Source: Lentisphaeria bacterium
GTDB taxonomy: Bacteria; Verrucomicrobiota; Lentisphaeria; Victivallales; UBA1829
Length of the DNA stretch: 46,446 nucleotides
Direction: 5' to 3'
NCBI GenBank assembly: GCA_017963105.1
Contig: JAGCTY010000151.1
Location: forward strand, 1 to 46,446
Shown here: one piece after another, positions 39,768-46,446 of the stretch
How the letters are laid out: each line of letters begins with the position of its first letter
Position numbering within the stretch: position 1 is the stretch's first letter
Program-made: the position numbers and the translations under genes
The notes under the pieces: generated by a model
The model's database searches: none
Told to the model about the DNA's origin: nothing
Seen by the model: only the letters and a program-made list of their open reading frames with translations

Positions 39768-41870
39768 ATGAGCAAACTTCAGGCAAAACGCGGCAAATTC
39801 GTGTGGTACGACGACTCCCTCCCCTTCGAGGAACGCGTGGAAGCGATCATCAAAGCCATGACCGTGAAGGAAAAGGTCAGCCAATTGCTGCACGACGCGC
39901 CCGCGGTCGAACGCCTCGGCATCCCTGCCTACAACTACTGGAGCGAAGCCCTGCACGGCGTCGCCCGCGCCGGCATGGCCACCGTGTTCCCGCAGGCCAT
40001 CGGCATGGCCGCCACGTTCGACACCGACCTGGAGTACCGCATGGGATGCGCCATCGCGGTCGAGGCGCGCGCGAAAAATGCCGCCGCCCGCAGATTCTCC
40101 GGCGACGGCAGCACCCCGATCTACCGCGGCCTGACCTTCTGGAGCCCGAACATCAACATCTTCCGTGACCCGCGCTGGGGACGAGGCCAGGAGACGTTCG
40201 GCGAGGACCCGTACCTCACCGGGGAGATGGGCGCGGTGTTCGTCCGCGCGCTCCAGGGCGACGACCCGAAGTATCTCAAGCTCGCCGCCTGCGCGAAGCA
40301 TTTCTGGGGGCACAGCGGCCCCGAGGCCGAACGCCACCAGTTCGATGCGAAGATCAGCAAACGCGACGCGACACAGACCTATCTGCCCGCGTTCAAGAAG
40401 CTCGTGACCGAGGCGAAAGTCGAATCCGTCATGGGCGCGTACAACCGCACGAACGGCCAGGTCTGCTGCGGCAGCGCAAAGTACATCAAGGAACTCCTGC
40501 GCAGGAAATGGGGCTTCCGGGGACATTTCGTCTCCGACTGCTGGGCCATCATGGACTTCCACCAGCACCACAAGGTCACGCCCGACCAGACCGCGTCCGC
40601 CGCCTACGCCCTGAAGAACGGCTGCAACCTCAACTGCGGATGCTCCTTCGAAAAGCTCCTCGACGCCTACGAGAAGAAAATGATCACCGAGGCAGACCTC
40701 GACGACGCCCTGCGCCACGTGCTGATGACCCGCATGAAACTCGGCTGCTTCGACCGCGACGAGCTCGTCCCGCTCGCGAAGACGCCGATCTCGAAAGTCC
40801 ATTGCGCCGAACACCGCGCGATCGCCATCGAGGCCGCGCGCAAGTCCGTCGTCCTGCTCAAGAACGACGGCATCCTCCCGCTCAAGCCGATGGCGAAACT
40901 CAATCTCACCGGCCCCAACCTGACCAGCCTCCCCGCGCTCTGGGGCAACTACAACGGCTTCTCCGACCACATGACCACCGTCCTGGAGGGCATCGCCGCC
41001 TGCGCCGATCCCGCCACAAGCTTCGAGCCGCGCAACAGTGTGCCCCTGAATGGACCCGCAGTCGACCTTTCCAGCCGGATCTGGCTCTACGATAAGAAGT
41101 TCCCGGTCCTCGCGGTCGTCGGGTTCGACGAATCCATCGAGGGCGAGGAAAGCGACAGCACCGAACGCAACTCCATCGCCCTGCCCGCCTCCCAGCGGTC
41201 CCTGCTCGACTTCCTCTACAAGGAAGGCTTCCAGGTCGTGCTCGTGGTCATGGCGGGTTCCCCCGTCGATCTCCGCGAGGACGTGAAGAAAGCCGCCGCC
41301 ATCGTGTACGCGTCCTACCCCGGCGAAGCGGGCGGCACCGCCATCGCCGAAGTCCTCTTCGGAAAGACCTGCCCGTCCGGTCGGCTCCCGTTCACCATCC
41401 CGCTGAACCCGAAGAAGCTCCCGGATTACCACGATTACGGCATGGCGAACCGCACGTATCGCTACATGAAGGACAACATCCTCTTCCCGTTCGGGTTCGG
41501 CCTCAGCTACACCGAGTTCGCGTACTCCAATGCCCGCGTCGTCGATTCCCTCGCGAAGAAGGGACGCGTGACAGTCTCCGCGAACGTCACGAATGTCGGG
41601 GACCGCGCGGGCGACGAGGTCGTCCAGCTGTACATCAGCCACACGAAGCCCGGCGTGGAGGCACCGCTCGTCGAACTCAGGGGATTCAGGCGCATCCACC
41701 TCGAAAAGGGCGGGACGGCGCGCGTTTCCTTCGAGGTCCCCGCGGACGCGTTCCAGCTCGTCGACGCCCAGGGACGCTGGTTCATGCCGAAGGACGATGT
41801 CGAGATCTTCTTCGGGCACGACAGCCGCACCCTCGCCTCGAAGATCCTCACGGTCCACCTCACGAAGTAA
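39768..41870 (+). CDS. GH3 beta-xylosidase/glucosidase, cytoplasmic
   Basis: The protein has 700 residues from the ATG at 39768 (CAGGAG upstream); the frame upstream is open but lacks a site. There is no signal peptide, so it probably acts on imported oligosaccharides. The TIM-barrel domain has NYWSEALHGVARAG, INIFRDPRWGRGQETFGEDP (typical of GH3 xylosidases), AKHFWGH and the nucleophile D257 in GHFVSDCWAI. The alpha/beta sandwich and a C-terminal fibronectin-like domain (VVQLYISH through WFMPKDDVEIFFG) follow. The insertion DFHQHHKVT and the Cys-rich NCGCSF are somewhat unusual. It would complete xylan breakdown with GH43 and GH115. Confidence 0.93.
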   Translation: MSKLQAKRGKFVWYDDSLPFEERVEAIIKAMTVKEKVSQLLHDAPAVERLGIPAYNYWSEALHGVARAGMATVFPQAIGMAATFDTDLEYRMGCAIAVEARAKNAAARRFSGDGSTPIYRGLTFWSPNINIFRDPRWGRGQETFGEDPYLTGEMGAVFVRALQGDDPKYLKLAACAKHFWGHSGPEAERHQFDAKISKRDATQTYLPAFKKLVTEAKVESVMGAYNRTNGQVCCGSAKYIKELLRRKWGFRGHFVSDCWAIMDFHQHHKVTPDQTASAAYALKNGCNLNCGCSFEKLLDAYEKKMITEADLDDALRHVLMTRMKLGCFDRDELVPLAKTPISKVHCAEHRAIAIEAARKSVVLLKNDGILPLKPMAKLNLTGPNLTSLPALWGNYNGFSDHMTTVLEGIAACADPATSFEPRNSVPLNGPAVDLSSRIWLYDKKFPVLAVVGFDESIEGEESDSTERNSIALPASQRSLLDFLYKEGFQVVLVVMAGSPVDLREDVKKAAAIVYASYPGEAGGTAIAEVLFGKTCPSGRLPFTIPLNPKKLPDYHDYGMANRTYRYMKDNILFPFGFGLSYTEFAYSNARVVDSLAKKGRVTVSANVTNVGDRAGDEVVQLYISHTKPGVEAPLVELRGFRRIHLEKGGTARVSFEVPADAFQLVDAQGRWFMPKDDVEIFFGHDSRTLASKILTVHLTK

Positions 41871-41874
41871 GGAA

Positions 41875-42208
41875 GGCAAGGCCGTCACGATGGTAGTGCG
41901 AGGCTTCCGCTCGCGCACGGGAGGGCAAGGCCGCCACGATGGTAGTGCGAGGCTTCCGCTCTCGCACGGGAGGGCAAGGCCGCTACGATCATAGCCCCTT
42001 GCTTCGCAACGGCACGGGAGGCTGGCCGCCACGATCATAGCCCCTTGCTTCGCAACGGCACGGGAGGCTGGCCCGCCACGATGGTAGTGCGAGGTTTCCG
42101 CTCTCGCATGGGAGGGCAAGGCCGCCACGATCATAGCCCCTTGCTTCGCAACGGCACGGGAGGCTGGCCGCCACGATCATAGCCCTTTGCTTCGCAACGG
42201 CACGGGAG
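41875..42208. repeat. Seven-unit tandem array of two hairpin types (A A B B A B B)
   Basis: Units start at 41875, 41924, 41973, 42020, 42066, 42115 and 42162. Each opens with a GGC-x-GGCCGCCACGAT-like edge and closes with CACGGGAG. The centre is either type A (GTGCGAG, loop, CTCGCAC) or type B (GCCCCTTGC, TTC, GCAACGGC). Both centres fold into hairpins at the same place. Confidence 0.9.
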
Positions 42209-42307
42209 GGAGAAAAAGGAATGCCCCCGTACTCTCATAAAAACAATGCACTTCGCGGCTCGCGGTAGCAATTTGAAAAAAGGTACCGCAATCAAGAATA
42301 CGCTGCC

Positions 42308-42480
42308 CTTCGCGGCTCGCGGTCAAGAAAGAAGTCGAGCGCAAGCGAGTATTCCGAGGCGGAGGAGCCGCCCCCTGAAGGGACATCCCCCTGTTTTTTA
42401 ACATTATTCTGCACTTCGCGGCTCGCGGTCAAGAAAGAAGTCGAGCGTAAGCGAGTATTCCGAGGCGGCGGAGCCGCCCC
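42308..42480. repeat. 67-bp repeat pair (42308-42374 and 42414-42480)
   Basis: The two copies differ at only a few positions. Each starts CTTCGCGGCTCGCGGT and ends GGAGCCGCCCC, with small hairpins inside (GGCGG/CCGCC). A 16-bp piece of the same start lies at 42251-42266. Confidence 0.9.
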
Positions 42481-42547
42481 TCGGACGCGGAGCGTCCTAT
42501 AAAAGCATTTGCCGCGTTGCTGGGGCCCGCATCCGCGGGCCTCGGCA

Positions 42548-42673
42548 AGCTCGTTTGCGCGAGTTCGACAATCCGGTAACGCGAGGCGCGCTCGGCAGAG
42601 TTTTTGGACAGATCGGAAAGCTCGTTTGCGCGAGTTCGACAATCCGGTAACGCGAGGCGCGCGCGGCAGAGTT
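42548..42673. repeat. 54-bp repeat pair (42548-42602 and 42619-42673)
   Basis: Both copies start AGCTCGTTTGCGCGAG, itself a short hairpin, and run through CAATCCGGTAACGCGAGGCG to CGGCAGAGTT. A trace of the start recurs at 42690. Confidence 0.9.
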
Positions 42674-42778
42674 GTCAAGAGGGAGAAGAAAGCTCGTTCG
42701 AGCTCGATTTATATTTCCGTTCGCGCACGGAGAGGCGGCAATTTGGCCCCCGCGATCTCTGGAATCACGGAGGCCGGC

Positions 42779-42801
42779 GTGCCGTTGCGAAGCAAGGCAC
42801 T
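42779..42801. repeat. Inverted single copy of the type-B hairpin
   Basis: GTGCCGTTGC-GAA-GCAAGGCAC is the reverse complement of the type-B centre of the array at 41875-42208. It lies just past the stop of the giant protein gene and could act as its transcript end. Confidence 0.7.
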
Positions 42802-42814
42802 GTATCAGCACTGT

Positions 42815-45800
42815 TTACAGTGTGGCGATGTTTGCCCAGGTGGTGAGCTCCTTGTCGTTGATCTGCCAGTAGCCGGTGAGACCGGTTGAGGTGTTGCTCC
42901 ACGCGATGTCGTCCGTGCCGTCGGCATTGAAGTCGCCGACGCCCGCGAGCGTCCAGGTGAAGGGGTCGACCGCGCTGAGGATCGACCACGAGCTGAGGTA
43001 GCCGTCGGAGACGCCCCAGATGCCAACCACGCCGACATCGTTGATCATGGCGATATCGTGCGCGCCGTTGCCGTCGAAATCGCCGGAGCACAGGAAGTTC
43101 CACTCGTCGGGATTGGCCACGCTGACCATGCGCCAGTCGACATCGTTCTCCACGATCCAGGTGCAATACGCGTTGTAGGTCAGGCCTCCTTCACCGACGA
43201 ACTCATTTTTCCACAACATGTCGCACTTGCCGTCGCCGTCGAAGTCGCCGGTCGAAACCATCGTCCATTCGGGCGAATACCCGTTGATGAGCGTCCACTC
43301 GGTCCCGCCCTTCCAGTAGCCGAGCAGACCGACCGTGTCGGATGCCGCGGTCGGGTTCGCGATCAGCACGTCGTCCGCGCCGACGCCGTCGAAATTGCCG
43401 GTGCCGAGGATGTTCCAGCCCGCGCTGAGGAAGTTCAGCACCTGCGGCGTGAACGTCCCGTTTCCGTTCGACATCTCCCCGACCACGTAGCCTTCGCCGT
43501 TCACGCGCAGGAAGTCGTCCGCGCCGTCGCCGTTGAAGTCGCCGATGCCCGCGACATACCAGCCGTCGTCGAGCGTCAATCCGCCCCATGCCGCGCCGTC
43601 GGAATACACGGCAAACGTGTTGTCGGATTCCGTGACAAGCATCGCTCTTCCGTCGCCGTTGAAGTCGCCGACGATGCCGAGCGGGCTTTCCTTTTCGGCC
43701 GAGATCACGAGCGCCAGCTTGTCTTCCTCAAGCACAAGGCTGTACGTCCGCCTTTCGATACTGAGCGTATTATCCAGTCCAAGCTCGCCGATGAAGCCGT
43801 CTTCAAACCCTTTTCCGTAGTCCCGCAAATAATCCAGTTCTCCGACTACAAACAGCGTGCCGTTGAAATCCGCCGCGCCACCGGCCAGCACGTACTTTCC
43901 GGCTTTCTGCCCGTTCACGATCGTGATTGTGAGCCTGGCATCGGAAACATTGCTCAAATCGTTCAGCATCACCGTATTGTTTCTACCGTCCATGCGGGAT
44001 ACAACGAAATTGAACTCCGCCTCCGAAACATCCACGCCGGATTCCACCATCAGCGTGCCGCCGGTCGTCCGGATCGGTCCTTTTACAATTGAACCGGAAC
44101 TGAATTTCACGGTCCCGCCGGCATGGACGACCATCTCTTCCGCCTCAGCATCCGCAGCAATTACGAGGCTGCTATCGCCCATAACAACAGAATCATAGAT
44201 ATTGCCGGAAACGGTTACCCATTCATCTTCTGTTTCCAGCCCGGTACATTTGACAGCATAAATCCTGGTGTTATTTTCCGACGTTATCAAATCCAGATTT
44301 GAAATATCGTCTTCTGTTAATTTTTTGCCAGTATTATTTGCAATCAATGTGATTAACCGGATTACCTTTCCCTCTACCTCCTTTCCCTTGCTGTATGTCT
44401 CTTTCACATACCAGACATCGTTTTTGAAAAAAAGGCCTGCTTCTTTTTGGGTTATCGTTCCATCATTTTTTGGCCCCGCGACAAAAAAGTCTTCTTCAAA
44501 CAGGTCAGAATCGGAATAAATAATCTGATAATCTGCGCCATTTTCTCTTTTCTCAAACTCATAGCACGTTATAACATGATAGGTGTCATCAGTACCGTTC
44601 TGAAGGTAAGAAAGCGCCGTTGCGATCTTTCCCTTGCAAGATGCAATATGATCGAATCCGAGCTTAAGACCTTTTTCTATTGTTGATTCCAATGTGTGCT
44701 CCCTTTCCTGTTTGCCAAATGAACGGCAATAGTCCTGATTGTCATAGCTAACACCCAGTTTTTTATATAAAAAATCAAAAAAGACGCGAGTCGGACTTCC
44801 ACTTGCAGACTCCCCGTCTTTAAGATAATAATTCTTGTTCAATGTTTCGTAACACTTCTGCGGATCCATGTCCAGATATCCCGCCGCATACAGCATGTTA
44901 ACAGCTGTTGCGATCCAACAATGTCCATCGTCCCAGGGAGCATTTTGGAAACCATAGCGACCTGTTGTCACGTTGCCAAAGGCATCAATGCCTGAAATGA
45001 CAGCATTGTTGCTTTTTGTATCAATTTTAACTACAATATCGTCTTCCAATCCGCATTCATCTTTTGTATGGACAGTTGCGACGAATTTGCATTTTGTTTC
45101 GTCAACAACGACATCTGTTTTAACATCTCTATAGGTGTTTTGATGCAAAGTAATCGTAGAATAGTATCTGTAATTATCATTGTCCCCGGGATATGAATCT
45201 ATTTTAATGGAAACCGGTTTGCCATCACTTAAAGTCACAGCACTGAATACATAATATTTGAGCAGCCTCTTTTTGTTGACATCAGGATATATCTTGCATG
45301 TTTTATATTCTATCTTTGAACTGATCAGACGTGATATTAATTCCTGGGTATAACTCCCGCGTTTACGTTCGTTTGCATTTTCAATATCCAGTGTAAGGGT
45401 ATAGTCCGGGATACTGTCGATCAGCAGATTGTCCGTCACGCCGGTGAACTTGTACGTCATAGTCGATGCCGTTTCACCTACGAGCGTGCCGAATATGCAC
45501 ATGTCGCTTGAATTGTAGGTGACGAACTTCGGGGCGGGTTCGCCCTCGGAACCGGAAAGTCCCTCCGAAATCTGAATCTGGAAGCGGTTGACCGAGCCAT
45601 CCACTTCGGCGATCGAGGTCGTAAACTCATACAGTCCTTCGGCAAGAGTCTTGTCCAACGACACCGTGATATCCGCTGTGTACGGAATCGCCATCAGCAC
45701 GCCTTCCAGCGTGCATCCCTCCGGCTTTTCGCCGTTATAATAAACCGTCTGCCCGACATCGGTGAACTCGTAATTCACCCGTGTCGGATTCATCCCGACA

Positions 45801-46446
45801 TCAAGTACAAGGTTATTGCTTTCATCGATCTTCAGTGTGTAGGGGCGGTCGTCGAGTTTGATCGTATCGTACCCGGAGCCGTTCCATTGGAAGGTCCCGG
45901 AAAACTCGGTGTTTTCAACCGTGATCGTGACATTCTTGTTGAACGATGCGGCATTGCCGATCAGACGATACTCGCCGGTCTGCTGGTCCCCGCTGACAGT
46001 GATCGAGTAGCCGCCCCATCCGTTGACCTTCGTATAATCGTTGAGCAGGGCTTCGCCGCCGAGCGTAGCAGAAGCCACCAGAAACTCGATTGTGCCGTAG
46101 TTGTCCAGGGATGCCGATTCCCCCTCGATTGTGGACGCGCTCCAAATCCGTGCCACGCCACTGCCGTTTATACTCAATTTGCCTGCGACATCGAACGACT
46201 GCTCAAGCCGTCCGCCGCTGACGGTAACACGGCCTCCATCGTCTATCTTCAACTGCTTGACGATACCGTTTTCGGTTACATTCCAATTCGCTCCGGATGC
46301 CGCCGCTCCGCCGGAAATGATGCCGCCGGAGGAAACAAACAGGTTCCCTCTGCATTTCAGATCCGTGAGCGTCTGATTGCAGACATAGGCGCTTGCCCTG
46401 CTGCCGAATGTGTAAATCCGGGCAAAAGTCTGATCCTTGTCGCTCA
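42815..46446 (-). CDS. Giant secreted protein with papain-like protease and FG-GAP repeats (5' end outside window)
   Basis: At least 1,209 residues; the frame is open to the window edge, so the N-terminus is missing. The N-terminal part shows beta-strand repeats of autotransporter type (GRVTVSGG, GTIEFLV, ITVENTEFSG). The middle has a Cys protease-like domain: Cys in WDDGHCWIATAVNML, His in TYHVITCYEFE and Asp in IIYSDSD. The order and spacing recall C39/C66 (IdeS-like) peptidases. A second beta-repeat region follows. The C-terminal 300 residues hold about six FG-GAP/VCBS repeats with Ca-binding DFNGDGADD-like loops, predicted to form a propeller. DNA for the protease part (about 44.2-45.4 kb) is much more AT-rich than the rest. 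It is probably a surface protein acting on host or diet protein. Confidence 0.8.
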   Translation of the reverse strand, partial: SDKDQTFARIYTFGSRASAYVCNQTLTDLKCRGNLFVSSGGIISGGAAASGANWNVTENGIVKQLKIDDGGRVTVSGGRLEQSFDVAGKLSINGSGVARIWSASTIEGESASLDNYGTIEFLVASATLGGEALLNDYTKVNGWGGYSITVSGDQQTGEYRLIGNAASFNKNVTITVENTEFSGTFQWNGSGYDTIKLDDRPYTLKIDESNNLVLDVGMNPTRVNYEFTDVGQTVYYNGEKPEGCTLEGVLMAIPYTADITVSLDKTLAEGLYEFTTSIAEVDGSVNRFQIQISEGLSGSEGEPAPKFVTYNSSDMCIFGTLVGETASTMTYKFTGVTDNLLIDSIPDYTLTLDIENANERKRGSYTQELISRLISSKIEYKTCKIYPDVNKKRLLKYYVFSAVTLSDGKPVSIKIDSYPGDNDNYRYYSTITLHQNTYRDVKTDVVVDETKCKFVATVHTKDECGLEDDIVVKIDTKSNNAVISGIDAFGNVTTGRYGFQNAPWDDGHCWIATAVNMLYAAGYLDMDPQKCYETLNKNYYLKDGESASGSPTRVFFDFLYKKLGVSYDNQDYCRSFGKQEREHTLESTIEKGLKLGFDHIASCKGKIATALSYLQNGTDDTYHVITCYEFEKRENGADYQIIYSDSDLFEEDFFVAGPKNDGTITQKEAGLFFKNDVWYVKETYSKGKEVEGKVIRLITLIANNTGKKLTEDDISNLDLITSENNTRIYAVKCTGLETEDEWVTVSGNIYDSVVMGDSSLVIAADAEAEEMVVHAGGTVKFSSGSIVKGPIRTTGGTLMVESGVDVSEAEFNFVVSRMDGRNNTVMLNDLSNVSDARLTITIVNGQKAGKYVLAGGAADFNGTLFVVGELDYLRDYGKGFEDGFIGELGLDNTLSIERRTYSLVLEEDKLALVISAEKESPLGIVGDFNGDGRAMLVTESDNTFAVYSDGAAWGGLTLDDGWYVAGIGDFNGDGADDFLRVNGEGYVVGEMSNGNGTFTPQVLNFLSAGWNILGTGNFDGVGADDVLIANPTAASDTVGLLGYWKGGTEWTLINGYSPEWTMVSTGDFDGDGKCDMLWKNEFVGEGGLTYNAYCTWIVENDVDWRMVSVANPDEWNFLCSGDFDGNGAHDIAMINDVGVVGIWGVSDGYLSSWSILSAVDPFTWTLAGVGDFNADGTDDIAWSNTSTGLTGYWQINDKELTTWANIATL

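Larger units (their letters stand above)
41871..42814. other. 940-bp non-coding repeat mosaic
   Basis: It is made almost entirely of short hairpin repeats: a seven-unit array (41875-42208), a 67-bp pair (42308-42374, 42414-42480), a 54-bp pair (42548-42602, 42619-42673) and single fragments. Frames that stay open across it have repeat-derived composition and no ribosome-binding sites, so I call no gene. Confidence 0.75.

Noticed and set aside
41875..42208. CRISPR array
   Set aside because: Units of 46-49 bp follow each other directly, with no unique spacers between constant repeats, and the variable part alternates between only two sequences. No cas gene is present.
41871..42814. Several small open frames in the repeat mosaic
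   Set aside because: Their residues come from hairpin repeats read in arbitrary frames. None has a ribosome-binding site or a family resemblance.

Overview
The window looks like a chromosome fragment of a GC-rich, polysaccharide-degrading bacterium of the PVC group, most plausibly a Victivallis-like member of the Lentisphaerota. This is inferred from the dense set of exported glycoside hydrolases (two GH43, two GH29, GH115, GH3), a large secreted protein with FG-GAP repeats, and the gene style. No rRNA is present to confirm it. Almost every gene with a visible Shine-Dalgarno site starts cleanly, and many neighbours overlap by ATGA.

Region 1 (1-14.9 kb) is the early half of a Mu-like transposable phage or a Mu-derived transposon. 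An AT-rich lysogeny block on the minus strand (DUF2335 membrane protein, two unknown genes, an HTH repressor) faces a rightward early operon. That operon holds a Ner/Cro-like protein, a small protein resembling a transposase DNA-binding subdomain, several unknowns, a Gam-like protein, a DDE transposase (MuA), an AAA ATPase (MuB), a DUF4406 protein, a P-loop kinase, GemA/gp16 and tiny hydrophobic peptides. Two DNA methyltransferases and, after a gene-poor 490 bp, a two-gene cassette follow. The cassette ends in a PMP-type [2Fe-2S] sugar 3-dehydrase homologue of the E1/RfbH kind. No head, tail or lysis gene follows: host-type genes begin 95 bp later.

Region 2 (14.9-23 kb) has a GH43 lipoprotein gene and a complete trpEGDCFBA operon. 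The operon is preceded by a classical trp attenuator with a leader peptide carrying three Trp codons near its end.

Region 3 (23-27.3 kb) has a Gly-rich membrane-anchored protein, an exported PilO/PilP-like protein and a tandem gamma-glutamylcyclotransferase-fold protein.

Region 4 (27.3-41.9 kb) is a xylan/fucose utilisation island: GH43, a GH29 gene broken by one stop codon, GH115, an intact GH29 paralogue and GH3. It is interrupted by a housekeeping segment (tRNA-Val, aspS, a lytic transglycosylase, a DUF3047 protein). GH43, GH115, GH29 and GH3 could together remove arabinose/xylose, glucuronate and fucose decorations and release xylose from glucuronoarabinoxylan-type substrates.

Region 5 (41.9-46.4 kb) is a 940-bp non-coding mosaic of short hairpin repeats, then a giant secreted protein cut by the window edge. 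That protein carries a papain-like protease domain encoded in conspicuously AT-rich DNA between GC-rich repeat regions.
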